Shown piece by piece: positions 20,001-28,334 of a DNA stretch of 55,443 nucleotides (its first letter is position 1; every line of letters starts with the position of its first letter). The translations under genes and the position numbers were made by a program. The notes beneath the pieces are model-generated. The model saw nothing but the letters and a program-made list of their open reading frames with translations. It did no database searches and was not told where the DNA came from. Source of the stretch: Pseudomonadota bacterium (GTDB taxonomy: Bacteria; Pseudomonadota; Gammaproteobacteria; Burkholderiales; Burkholderiaceae_C). Location: contig JAKBBK010000012.1 of NCBI GenBank assembly GCA_021808525.1, positions 1 through 55,443 of the forward strand. Reading direction: 5' to 3'.

Positions 20001-20429
20001 ATGAACCCCCAATCCCAGATCCAGGCCGCCCAGCGCGCCGAGGTCGAATGCCTGACCGACCTGTTCGACGCCGCCATGGACGGATTCGAGCAGCTCACCC
20101 GCCTGCAGTTGCAGGCCATGCGCGAGTTCTCGCGCAACCACTCGCAGCGCCTGTTCGAGGCCCTGCAGGCCCGGGATGCGCGCGACTGGGCGGCGTGGCC
20201 CCAGCAGGCGCTGCAGGCAAGCCCGGACGGCGCCATGCAGTACCTGCAGGAATTCGGGCGCATCGCCGGCTCGGTGCAGGCCGCGATGTCCGAGGCCTTG
20301 CAGCAGGGCGCGGCCCGGCTGCAACAGCAACTGCAGGAGGCGGCCGGGCAGGCCGGGGCGCAGGCCGCGCCCGAGGCGCCCCAACGCCAGGCCGCGCGCG
20401 CACGCGGGGCCGCCGGTCGCGCTTCCTGA
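20001..20429 (+). CDS. Phasin family protein (PHB granule-associated)
   Basis: 142-aa amphipathic helical protein expected to coat polyhydroxybutyrate granules. The core (LTDLFDAAMDGFEQLTRLQLQAMREFSRNHSQRLFEALQARD, then MQYLQEFGRIAGSVQAAMSEALQQGAARLQQQLQEA) has the phasin pattern of long helices with an FEQLT..QLQAMREF signature. The last 30 residues are alanine/arginine/glutamine-rich and probably disordered. phaB follows 57 bases downstream, supporting a PHB role. It is shorter than PhaP1-type phasins (about 185 aa). Confidence 0.85.
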   Translation: MNPQSQIQAAQRAEVECLTDLFDAAMDGFEQLTRLQLQAMREFSRNHSQRLFEALQARDARDWAAWPQQALQASPDGAMQYLQEFGRIAGSVQAAMSEALQQGAARLQQQLQEAAGQAGAQAAPEAPQRQAARARGAAGRAS

Positions 20430-20486
20430 TTTCCAACCTGGCGGGCTGCCGGCCCCGTCGGGCCGTGGCGGCCCGGGGAGAATGTC

Positions 20487-21212
20487 ATGCCAAGAATCGC
20501 CCTGGTCACCGGAGGCACGCGCGGCATCGGCGCGGCCATCGCGCGTCGCCTGGCCGCGGACGGCCTGCGGGTGGCCGTGAACTACCGCGGCAACGAAGCG
20601 GCCGCCGAGGCCTTCCGCAAGGACAGCGGGCTGCCCGCCTACCGCTGGGACGTGGCCGACTTCGAGGCCTGCCAGGCCGGCGTGCGGGAGGTGGAACGCC
20701 AACTCGGCGGCGGCATCGAGGTGCTGGTCAACAATGCCGGGGTGACCCGCGACGCCATGCTGCACCGCATGGAGCTGCGCCAGTGGCGAGAGGTCATGCA
20801 GGATGATCTCGACGCCATGTTCCACATGTGTCGCTCGGTCATCGACGGCATGCGCGCGCGCGCCTGGGGGCGCATCGTGAACATCTCCTCGGTCAACGGC
20901 CAGAAGGGGCAGCTGGGACAGGCCAACTATTCCGCCGCCAAGGCGGGCGTGATCGGGTTCACCAAGGCGCTGGCGCTGGAGTCGGCCCGCAAGGGCATCA
21001 CCGTCAACGCGGTCGCGCCGGGCTACACCGACACCGAGATGCTGGCCGGCATCGACGCCGCGGTGCTCGAGGGCATCAAGGCGCAGATCCCGGCGGGGCG
21101 CCTGGGGCGCCCGGAGGAGATCGCGCACGCGGTATCCTTCCTGGTCGACGATCGCAGCGGCTTCGTCACCGGCGCCACGCTGGCCGTCAACGGCGGGCAA
21201 TACATGGTGTGA
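20487..21212 (+). CDS. phaB: Acetoacetyl-CoA reductase (NADPH-dependent SDR)
   Basis: Short-chain dehydrogenase, 241 aa, predicted to reduce acetoacetyl-CoA to (R)-3-hydroxybutyryl-CoA for PHB synthesis. The cofactor loop TGGTRGIGAAIARRLAADG, NNAGVTRDAML, the serine in VNISSVNGQKGQLGQANYSAAKAG with Tyr-x3-Lys, and AVAPGYTDTEML are close to known PhaB enzymes, where GQ.GQANYS.AKAG is highly conserved. It follows a phasin gene and lies 9 bases before ppk2. FabG is the main alternative, but the QKGQLGQ motif and the context favour PhaB. Confidence 0.92.
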   Translation: MPRIALVTGGTRGIGAAIARRLAADGLRVAVNYRGNEAAAEAFRKDSGLPAYRWDVADFEACQAGVREVERQLGGGIEVLVNNAGVTRDAMLHRMELRQWREVMQDDLDAMFHMCRSVIDGMRARAWGRIVNISSVNGQKGQLGQANYSAAKAGVIGFTKALALESARKGITVNAVAPGYTDTEMLAGIDAAVLEGIKAQIPAGRLGRPEEIAHAVSFLVDDRSGFVTGATLAVNGGQYMV

Positions 21213-21221
21213 ACCCGAGCC

Positions 21222-22034
21222 ATGACCAAGGCAAGCGCAGCCCAGGATTCCCCAGGCGACGACTCCACGCCCGAGCCGCGGGCGGATTCCTACGCCAGGA
21301 CCCTGCGCGCCTTGCAGATCGAGCTGGTCAAGTACCAGAAGCACCTGATCGCCCATGACGAGCGCCTGCTGCTCATCCTGGAAGGGCGCGACGCGGCCGG
21401 CAAGGACGGAACCATCAAGCGCATCGTCGAGCACCTGTCTCCGCGCGAGACCCGGGTGGTCGCGCTGGGCAAGCCTTCCGACCGCGAATCCAGCGCCTGG
21501 TATTTCCAGCGCTACGTGCCCCACCTGCCCAGCGCGCAGGAGTTCGTGCTGTTCAACCGCAGCTGGTACAACCGCGCCGGGGTCGAGCCCGTCATGGGGT
21601 TCTGCGACGCGGCGCAGTACCAGGAGTTCCTCGACACCGTGCCGGTGTTCGAGCAGATGCTGGTGCGCTCGGGGGTCCGGCTGTTCAAGTACTACCTGGA
21701 CATCGACCGGGACGAACAGCGCAGGCGCCTGCAGGCACGGCGCCGCGACCCCCTCAAGCAGTGGAAGCTCAGCCCCATCGACGCGGCCGCGCAGGCCCAC
21801 TGGAAGGACTACAGCCGCGCGCGCGACACCATGTTCGCGCGCACCCATACGTTGCACGCCCCATGGTACGTGGTGCGCGCGGCCGACAAGCGGGCGGCCC
21901 GCCTGGACCTGATCCGCCACCTGCTGGGCCATCTCGAATACCACGGCAAGGATCACGAGTTGCTGGGTGCCGACTCCGGCCTGGTGTTCTCCTACTCCGA
22001 AGAGGCGCTGCGCGCCGGACGGATCGCCCCCTGA
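21222..22034 (+). CDS. ppk2: Polyphosphate kinase 2 (PPK2 family, class I-like)
   Basis: 270-aa P-loop enzyme that uses polyphosphate to phosphorylate nucleoside diphosphates (or the reverse). Walker A is EGRDAAGKDGTIKRI (Glu54-Gly63), followed by NRSWYNRAGVEPVMGF and the lid segment YYLDIDRDEQRRRLQARRRDPLKQWKLSPID, all diagnostic of PPK2. Nine bases separate it from phaB. Co-occurrence of PPK2 with PHB and universal-stress genes suggests regeneration of NTPs or storage of phosphate energy under oxygen limitation. ADP versus AMP preference cannot be settled by eye. Confidence 0.93.
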   Translation: MTKASAAQDSPGDDSTPEPRADSYARTLRALQIELVKYQKHLIAHDERLLLILEGRDAAGKDGTIKRIVEHLSPRETRVVALGKPSDRESSAWYFQRYVPHLPSAQEFVLFNRSWYNRAGVEPVMGFCDAAQYQEFLDTVPVFEQMLVRSGVRLFKYYLDIDRDEQRRRLQARRRDPLKQWKLSPIDAAAQAHWKDYSRARDTMFARTHTLHAPWYVVRAADKRAARLDLIRHLLGHLEYHGKDHELLGADSGLVFSYSEEALRAGRIAP

Positions 22035-22047
22035 ACCCGAGACCGCC

Positions 22048-22494
22048 ATGTACTCCCGCATCGTTGTCGCGCTGGACGCCAGCGCCACCGCCCAGCAGGC
22101 CGCCGAGCACGCCATCGGCCTGGCACGCGCCCTCCAGGCCTCGCTGCGCATGGTCTGCGTGGTCGACGTGGCGGGGCTGGCCGGCGCGCTGGCCGACGTG
22201 AGCCGCGTGATGAGCGACGACGCCAGGCTGCTGCTGGACGACTGGATGAATCGCGCCGCCCAGTTCGGCGTGGACGTCAGCACCGCCATCGTCGAGACCG
22301 GGCGCCACGCACCGCGCGTGGGCGACGCCATCCGCGCCGAGGCCCGGCGCTGGGATGCGCAGCTGATCGTTCTCGGCAGCCACGGCCGCAGCGGCGTGGG
22401 CAACCTCATGCTGGGCAGCGTGGCCGAGGCGGTGGCACGCGACAGCCGCTGCGCCGTGCTGCTGGTGCATCCCGGCGACGCCCAGGGGGTCTGA
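22048..22494 (+). CDS. Universal stress protein (UspA family)
   Basis: 148-aa single-domain Usp. It starts MYSRIVVALDASATAQQAAEHAIGLARAL and ends with the ATP-binding motif LIVLGSHGRSGVGNLMLGSVAEAVARDSRCAVLLV (G-2x-G-9x-G-S pattern), so it is probably of the nucleotide-binding type. ATG 22048 lies 13 bases after the ppk2 stop, and it is most likely the last gene of the phasin-phaB-ppk2-usp operon. Universal stress proteins are frequently under FNR/ANR control, which fits the upstream box. Confidence 0.93.
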   Translation: MYSRIVVALDASATAQQAAEHAIGLARALQASLRMVCVVDVAGLAGALADVSRVMSDDARLLLDDWMNRAAQFGVDVSTAIVETGRHAPRVGDAIRAEARRWDAQLIVLGSHGRSGVGNLMLGSVAEAVARDSRCAVLLVHPGDAQGV

Positions 22495-22567
22495 GCGGCC
22501 CGCGGCGCGCCCCCGGCGCGCCGATCGAGAGTCATCGTTTGCCGGCGCGGATCCGCGCGTCAGGGCG

Positions 22568-22612
22568 CCGTGAACCTGCTGCGCGAGGCTTCGCGGGGGC
22601 TTATGTTCACGG
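22568..22612. other. Nested inverted repeat between usp and the first S10 peptidase gene
   Basis: CCGTGAAC (22568-22575) pairs perfectly with GTTCACGG (22605-22612). Inside lies CGCGA (22582-22586)/TCGCG (22591-22595) around a GGCT loop. The nested stem could be the end of the usp operon transcript or a regulatory site. The rest of the 260-base gap (22495-22754) shows no gene. Confidence 0.4.
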
Positions 22613-22754
22613 GGTGATCGCGAGAAGACCGGATCCGCCACGGGCAGGACGGGATGCGAGCACGGGCAGGCCCCGAGCCAGGGGCCGGTCGCGAGGGCTG
22701 GGGGGTGTGCCGCGCGCGGGCGCGGTCGGTCGTTCACCCCAACCGGTTTCGAGC

Positions 22755-24569
22755 ATGCTTCGTCCTGGCGTTTTCCGATCCTCGCCGCGCCTCATGGGTG
22801 CGAGTCGCCTGCGTCGCGCGGGCCTGCACCTGATCCTGGGCCTGGCGCTGGGCGCGCCGCTGCTGGCCTGCGGCGGCGCCGCCGCGCGAGCCGGCGAGCC
22901 CGCGCAGGCCGCGCGGGTCGCGGGCCAGGGCTATGACGACCCCATCGCCTACGACATGGCGCCGGACGCCAGCCTGGCACGATCCGCGGCCAGACAGGCG
23001 GCGGCGGTGACCCGGCACACCCTCAGGCTGGCCGGCCGGCGCCTGCGCTACACGGCGACGGCGGGACACCTGCTGGTGCGCCGGCCGGGGCAGCCGTCGC
23101 GGGTCGAGGCGGCGCTGTACTACGTGGCCTACACCCTGGACGGACAGGATCCGGCACGGCGTCCCATCACGTTCTTCTGGAACGGCGGGCCGGGATGCTC
23201 CAGCATCTACCTCGACCTCGGCGGCTGGGGGCCCAGGACCCTGGACATCGACGAGGCCCGGCTGCCCATGGCCGAGCTGGCGCGATCCCCACGCTTTCGC
23301 CTGCATGCCAATCGCCAGACCCTGCTCCCGGACACGGACATGGTGTTCGTGGACGCCATCGGCACGGGGTGGTCGGAAGCCGTCGCGCCCTACCGCAACC
23401 GCGACTTCGAGGGCGTGGATGCGGATGCCCGCCTGATGCGCGATTTCATCATCGACTACCTGCGCGACAACGCGCGCGTGATGTCGCCGAAATACCTGTA
23501 CGGCGAGTCCTACGGGGGCATTCGCACGCCCATCGTCGCGCGCCTGCTGGAGCAGTATGGAGCGCTGGCGCGCGGGGCGCCGGTGCTGGACGGGCTGATC
23601 ATGAATTCCCCCATCCTGGACTACAAGACCAACTGCTACATGCGCTGGTACGCCGACAAGCGGCCCTCGGTGCGCCTGGCGGATGGAGACATCGCCTTCA
23701 CGCGTCCGACCGTGTCCTGCGAGGGCTACGTCCCCAGCTACGTGATGGTGCACTACGCGCAGGCCCGGCCCGATGCGACCCTGGCCCAGGGCCGGCAGGC
23801 CGCGCGGCGTGCCATCGCCCTGGCGCGCGAGGTGTGGAAGCCCGAGTGGCGAGCGTATCGAGCCACGCTGGCATCGGCCCACTGGCTCCTTCCCTATGCG
23901 CCAGACGATTTCGGGGCCTCCCAGCAGCGCGCCTTCGCGCGCCTGGGCCTGGCCAGCGGCCTGCGCGCCTCCGCCTGGGCGCGGGACTTCAACATGAACG
24001 TGCCGGACTTCGACTCGGCCCTGCTGGGCCTGGATGCCGCGCAGTGGGACCGCGCCTGGTCCCGGGTCGACCGCTATGACGCGATGGTGCGCCTGCCGGC
24101 GCGCCTGAGCGGCTATGTCAGTCCCAACGGGCGCTGGGAACGCTGGGTCGCGGGCTCCGATTACCTGGACGCCAGCGTGCTGCATGCCGAGCGCCGTTTC
24201 ACGTCGAGCTTCCTGGAATACCGCGACCCGAGTCCCTACGTGGTCGACCGCTGGCCCGCGCATTGGGACTGGCACCACGGCAGCGACCACAGCAACCACC
24301 CCCAGTCGGTGTCCGATCTGTACGAGGCGATGACCCTGAACCCGCAGCTGCGGGTGCTCATCGCCCAGGGCGAGCAGGACACCGCGGCGCCCTTCTACCA
24401 GACCATGCTCGATCTGCGCGCGGGGGGCCTGGCCACGAAACTGCCGATTCACCTGTATCCCGGCGGGCACATGCTGTATCTCACGCGCCCCTCGCATGCC
24501 CTGTTCAAGGCCCGTCTGGACCGCTTCTACGCGCAGGCGGGCGCGCCGAGCCCTGCAAGCGCGCGTTAG
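22755..24569 (+). CDS. S10-family serine carboxypeptidase, lipoprotein (first tandem copy)
   Basis: 604-aa exported peptidase that should remove C-terminal residues from peptides, usually at acidic pH. The signal sequence ends in a lipobox LLAC (Cys39). The S10 substrate motif FFWNGGPGCSSIYLDL, catalytic Ser252 (YGESYGG), Asp542 (GEQDTAAP) and His572 (PGGHMLY) are all present. ATG 22755 is used; an internal ATG at 22794 would give a shorter, better-shaped signal peptide. The downstream gene is a clear paralogue, so the pair arose by tandem duplication. The lipid anchor places it on the periplasmic side of a membrane. Confidence 0.9.
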   Translation: MLRPGVFRSSPRLMGASRLRRAGLHLILGLALGAPLLACGGAAARAGEPAQAARVAGQGYDDPIAYDMAPDASLARSAARQAAAVTRHTLRLAGRRLRYTATAGHLLVRRPGQPSRVEAALYYVAYTLDGQDPARRPITFFWNGGPGCSSIYLDLGGWGPRTLDIDEARLPMAELARSPRFRLHANRQTLLPDTDMVFVDAIGTGWSEAVAPYRNRDFEGVDADARLMRDFIIDYLRDNARVMSPKYLYGESYGGIRTPIVARLLEQYGALARGAPVLDGLIMNSPILDYKTNCYMRWYADKRPSVRLADGDIAFTRPTVSCEGYVPSYVMVHYAQARPDATLAQGRQAARRAIALAREVWKPEWRAYRATLASAHWLLPYAPDDFGASQQRAFARLGLASGLRASAWARDFNMNVPDFDSALLGLDAAQWDRAWSRVDRYDAMVRLPARLSGYVSPNGRWERWVAGSDYLDASVLHAERRFTSSFLEYRDPSPYVVDRWPAHWDWHHGSDHSNHPQSVSDLYEAMTLNPQLRVLIAQGEQDTAAPFYQTMLDLRAGGLATKLPIHLYPGGHMLYLTRPSHALFKARLDRFYAQAGAPSPASAR

Positions 24570-24575
24570 GCCGGC

Positions 24576-24590
24576 CGTAGCGGGGCTACG
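24576..24590. terminator. Short hairpin after the first S10 peptidase gene
   Basis: CGTAGC (24576-24581), GGG loop and GCTACG (24585-24590) form a perfect 6-bp stem seven bases after the TAG stop. No T-run follows. It may end or protect the transcript of the first peptidase gene; the second copy starts 135 bases later and may have its own promoter. Confidence 0.35.
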
Positions 24591-24724
24591 CGCAAGGTCC
24601 TCGGGGTCGATTTCCGGACTACTGTTCGAGCAGCGAACCCGCGGCCCTTGCAGCGCGGGCTGGAGAACAAGGGGGATGGTGCCATGCACGCACATGGCGT
24701 TTTGTCATCCGACCTGGTTCGAAC

Positions 24725-26590
24725 ATGCTCAGATTCCGTCGTGGCGCGCCTGCGCGCAGGCTCGCGCAGTGTCTTCCCATTTTCCGAGGGCCGGGCTTCG
24801 CGCGGCGCATCCTGGCCTGGCGCTGGGGCGCCGTGGCCGCGGCCACGGCGGCCCTCGGCGCCTGTGGCGGAGGCGGGCAGGGCGCGGGCCCGGGCCCGGG
24901 CGCCACGGCCTACCATGCCTACAACGATCCCGTTGCCTACGATCTGCGCGCCGGGGCGTCGCTGCCGCCGGCCTTCGCCAAGGCGGGGGCGGCCGTCACC
25001 CGACACCACCTCATGCTGCAGGGGCGGGAGCGCTCCTACACGGCGACGGCCGGCCACCTGCTGGTACGTTCGCGCCGCACGGGCAAGGTCGTGGCGACCA
25101 TGTTCTACGTCGCCTACACCCTGGACGGCCAGCCCGCCGCGAAGCGGCCGGTGACCTTTTTCTGGAACGGCGGTCCGGGAAGCTCGGCCGTGTATCTCGA
25201 GCTGGGAGCCTGGGGGCCACGCACCCTGCGCATCGACGAGGCGAACATTCCGCGATCCGCGCTGGGCAGGCCCCCGCGCTTCAAGCTCGGGGCGAACCCC
25301 GACACCCTGCTGGGCGACACCGACATGGTGTTCGTCGATCCGGTGGGCACCGGGCTGTCGGAAGCCGTGGCTCCGCGCACCAACCAGTCCTTCGCCGGCG
25401 TCGATGCCGACGCCCATTCGGTGCTGGACTTCATCGATGCCTGGCTGCATGCCAACCACCGCGAGATGTCCCCCAAGTTCGTGTATGGCGAGTCCTACGG
25501 CGGCATCCGCACCCCCATCGTCGCCAGGCTGATGGAGCAGCAGGGACCGCTGGCCCAGGGCGCCCCGGTGCTCAGCGGCCTGCTGATGAACTCGCCGATC
25601 CTGGACTTCAAGTCCAACTGCGACACCGCCTGGGGCGGGGTCGGAAACCCGGTGCAGCGAGGGCCCGGCCACACCATCGCCTACTCGATCCCTCCGGTGT
25701 CCTGCGAGGGCGACATCCCCGGCTACATGATGGTGCACTACGCCGCGACCCATCCATCGGCCACCGTGGCCCAGGCCTCGCGCCAGGCCTGGCGTGCCAT
25801 GGCGCTGGTGCGCAAGACCTGGGTGCCGGAGCGCAAGGTCTACCAGGCCACGGTGGGCAGCAGCGCCTTCGCCAAGGCCCATCAGCCGCCCTACGTGGCG
25901 GGCGATTTCCCCAGCGCGCAGCAGCAGGTGTTCCAGGTCATGGCCGGCGCCACCGGGCTGCGTGCCGACGATTGGGCGCGGGTGTTCAACATGGACATCC
26001 AGGACTACGGCTCGGCCGTGCTGCGCCTGGACAACGCGGACTGGGACCTGGAATCGTTCCGGCTCGATCCCTACGAGGGATCGGTGATCAGCCCCGCGCA
26101 TGCCAGCGGCTATGAGGGCTTCAATGGCAAGCCGGAGCAGCCGGCGCAGGCCGCCGACTATTTCAACAAGGCCATCGTGTCCGCGCAGCGCAAGTACTTC
26201 GACCGCTTCCTGCGCTACCACAGCGTGGCCCCCTACGAATTGCTCAACCCGCGGCAGATCGACTACTGGAACTGGCACCACGACGGCGATCTCAGCCACA
26301 TGCCGCAGACGGTGAGCGACCTGATGGAGGCCATGGACCTGGGCGGGCACCTGCCGGTGCTGATCGGGCAGGGTGAACAGGACCTGATCACGCCGTTTTT
26401 CCAGACCCTGCTGGACCTGCACGGCGCCAGGCTGGGCCGCCGCATCGAGTTTCGCCTGTATCCCGGCGGGCACATGCTGTACCTGACCCGCGCAACCCAC
26501 GACGCCTTCAAGACCACCCTGGACCATTTCTATGCCCGTGTCGCAAGCGGGACCTGGTCCGCCGACAAGCCCACGAGGATCTTCCGATGA
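24725..26590 (+). CDS. S10-family serine carboxypeptidase, lipoprotein (second tandem copy)
   Basis: 621-aa paralogue of the preceding gene, with the same order of motifs: lipobox ALGAC (Cys47) followed by a glycine-rich linker, FFWNGGPGSSAVYLEL, catalytic Ser257 (YGESYGG), Asp553 (GEQDLITP) and His583 (PGGHMLY). The GPGCSS of copy one is GPGSSA here, so a cysteine that many S10 enzymes use in a disulphide is absent. The long N-terminus before the lipobox may mean that translation starts later, but no other early ATG fits. Its stop overlaps the EF-hand gene start (ATGA). Confidence 0.9.
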   Translation: MLRFRRGAPARRLAQCLPIFRGPGFARRILAWRWGAVAAATAALGACGGGGQGAGPGPGATAYHAYNDPVAYDLRAGASLPPAFAKAGAAVTRHHLMLQGRERSYTATAGHLLVRSRRTGKVVATMFYVAYTLDGQPAAKRPVTFFWNGGPGSSAVYLELGAWGPRTLRIDEANIPRSALGRPPRFKLGANPDTLLGDTDMVFVDPVGTGLSEAVAPRTNQSFAGVDADAHSVLDFIDAWLHANHREMSPKFVYGESYGGIRTPIVARLMEQQGPLAQGAPVLSGLLMNSPILDFKSNCDTAWGGVGNPVQRGPGHTIAYSIPPVSCEGDIPGYMMVHYAATHPSATVAQASRQAWRAMALVRKTWVPERKVYQATVGSSAFAKAHQPPYVAGDFPSAQQQVFQVMAGATGLRADDWARVFNMDIQDYGSAVLRLDNADWDLESFRLDPYEGSVISPAHASGYEGFNGKPEQPAQAADYFNKAIVSAQRKYFDRFLRYHSVAPYELLNPRQIDYWNWHHDGDLSHMPQTVSDLMEAMDLGGHLPVLIGQGEQDLITPFFQTLLDLHGARLGRRIEFRLYPGGHMLYLTRATHDAFKTTLDHFYARVASGTWSADKPTRIFR

Positions 26591-27000
26591 ACCCTCTCAT
26601 CGCATGGCTCCGCCGACGCTTCGCCCGGGCCCGCCGGGCAGCCGGTCTGCTCGCCCTGGGCGCGGCCGCCATGCTGGCCTGGGCCCCGCCGGCCAGCGCC
26701 TCGCAGCACCCGCCGGCGCGGCTCATGGAGGGCCTGGTGCAGCCGCCGCCCGACCGGCCCGGAACGTCCACCCCGCCGCCCGACCTGGCACGGATGATCC
26801 ACATGATGAGGCTGGACATGTGGCGCCACTTCGAGCGCGCCGAGGACCCGCAGACCCGGCTGCTCAGCCGGCAGGGAGCGCGGCGCACGCACTGGGGCTA
26901 TGTGCTGGAGCACTTCCGGGCCATGGACCGGCGCCGCGACGGCGAGCTCAGCTTCACCGAGGTGTGGAGCTACGTGCTCGCGCATATTCCGAACCGCTGA
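26587..27000 (+). CDS. Small secreted EF-hand-like protein
   Basis: 137-aa protein with a long arginine-rich signal peptide ending ASAS near residue 39. The C-terminus has one EF-hand-like loop, DRRRDGELSFTE (about residues 114-125), with Asp1, Asp5, Gly6 and Glu12 in place but Arg at position 3, so calcium binding is plausible but weakened. The mature N-terminal part is proline-rich. Start ATG overlaps the stop of the second peptidase, which implies coordinated synthesis; a calcium-dependent partner of the peptidase is a guess. I cannot name the family. Confidence 0.7.
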   Translation: MNPLIAWLRRRFARARRAAGLLALGAAAMLAWAPPASASQHPPARLMEGLVQPPPDRPGTSTPPPDLARMIHMMRLDMWRHFERAEDPQTRLLSRQGARRTHWGYVLEHFRAMDRRRDGELSFTEVWSYVLAHIPNR

Positions 27001-27041
27001 GCCGCTGTGTGCGCCGCGGGCCGGCCGCGAGGCACCCGGCC

Positions 27042-28334
27042 TCAGCCCGCGAAAGCCGCCCAGGCCAGCGAGAGCAGCATGCTGGCGGCCAGCCAGGCCG
27101 CAGCCGGCAGCATGTCGCGCCGGCGCGAAAGGCCCAGGGCATAGGCCGCCTTGAGCAGGTTGTTGCTGCCCGAGGCGATGAGCACGGCGTGGATCACGGC
27201 GGAGGCGCCCACCTGGAAATGTCCGGCCAGCAGCGACAGCACGAAGGGGTCGATGTCGCTGAGTCCGACCACGAAGCTCAGCACGTTGAGCCCGCCGACC
27301 CCGAAGCGCGAGGTCACGAAGGAGGTGAGCGCGGCGAAGATCACGAACAGGGCCGCGAACAGCAGGGCCACCGGTAGATCCAGCGGGTTGCGCGGTGCCA
27401 GGCGGGCGGGCGCGCTCGCCGCGCCTGCGCCGAACTCTCCGGGGCCGCGCCCGGCGCGGCGCCACAGCAGCCAGGTCACGCCCAGGCTGAGCCCGCACAG
27501 CAGGCCGAAGGGCAGGGCCAGGCGCATGGCCGCGTCCAGATGCCCCAGCGCCGCGATCACCACCCACAGGCGCAGGTACATCATGGCCGTGGCCAGCACC
27601 GTGGCCGCCGGCGCCTGCGCGGCCAGCAGCTCGTCCTGGCGCGCCTGGCGGGCCAGCACCACCGTCGCCGCGGTGCTGGAGTACACCCCTCCGAGCAGCC
27701 CGGTCAGCAGCGTGGAAGCGCGTGGAAACACATAGGTGTGGGCGAGGTAGCCCGCGTAGGAGATGGCCGAGATCAGCACCACGGCCAGCCACACCTTGGA
27801 ATAGCTGATGGTGCTCAGCCCCGGGATCGGCGTGTCGGGCAGCAGCGGCAGCACCAGCCCCGCGATGATCAGGAACTTGGCCAGCGTGACTCCCTCGGAC
27901 ACCGGCATGGCATCCGAGATCTTGCGGATCAGGGGCTTTTCGGCCAGCATGAGGATGGCCACGATCAGCACGGCGGCGACCATCCAGGGCGGCTGGGTCT
28001 GGATCAGCGGCCCCAGCGCGTAGGCCAGCAGGGCGATCATGCCCGGCAGCAGCTCGCCGCCGGTGCCCCCGTCGCGCCCGGCGCGTGCCAGGTCCACCGC
28101 CAGCCAGGTCGCCAGGGCCGCCAGGCCCACCAGGTACAGCCCGCGAGGCCGGGTCCCGTCGAGCAGCCACAGCACGAAGCCCGCGGCACCGATCAGGGTG
28201 AGGGTGCGCGTGGTGCCGAAACCCACGCCCTCGTCCTGCGCGCGCCGGTAGCTGTGCAGCTCCAGCCCGAGCACGAAGGCCAGCGCGGCGCTGGCCGCGA
28301 ACTGCAGCAGCAGGGGCGGAAGGCCCGGGTTCAT
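27042..28334 (-). CDS. MgtC/SapB and DUF4010 family membrane protein
   Basis: 430-aa polytopic membrane protein. The first 140 residues have the MgtC/SapB-like pattern (LLLQFAASAALAFVLGLELHSYRR, GFGTTRTLTLIGAAGFVLW), and the rest is DUF4010-like, with VSEGVTLAKFLIIAGLVLPLLPDTPI and GLSDIDPFVLSLLAGHF near the C-terminus. About 12 hydrophobic segments are visible. The function of this family is not established. ATG 28334 overlaps the stop of the GntR regulator gene (ATGA), so the two are translated from one mRNA. This ties an unknown transporter-like protein to sugar-acid regulation. Confidence 0.85.
   Translation of the reverse strand: MNPGLPPLLLQFAASAALAFVLGLELHSYRRAQDEGVGFGTTRTLTLIGAAGFVLWLLDGTRPRGLYLVGLAALATWLAVDLARAGRDGGTGGELLPGMIALLAYALGPLIQTQPPWMVAAVLIVAILMLAEKPLIRKISDAMPVSEGVTLAKFLIIAGLVLPLLPDTPIPGLSTISYSKVWLAVVLISAISYAGYLAHTYVFPRASTLLTGLLGGVYSSTAATVVLARQARQDELLAAQAPAATVLATAMMYLRLWVVIAALGHLDAAMRLALPFGLLCGLSLGVTWLLWRRAGRGPGEFGAGAASAPARLAPRNPLDLPVALLFAALFVIFAALTSFVTSRFGVGGLNVLSFVVGLSDIDPFVLSLLAGHFQVGASAVIHAVLIASGSNNLLKAAYALGLSRRRDMLPAAAWLAASMLLSLAWAAFAG

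Noticed and set aside
22539-22754. Upstream extension of the first S10 peptidase from ATG 22539
   Set aside because: It adds an arginine-rich leader before the signal peptide and runs through the nested inverted repeat; ATG 22755 fits a lipoprotein signal.
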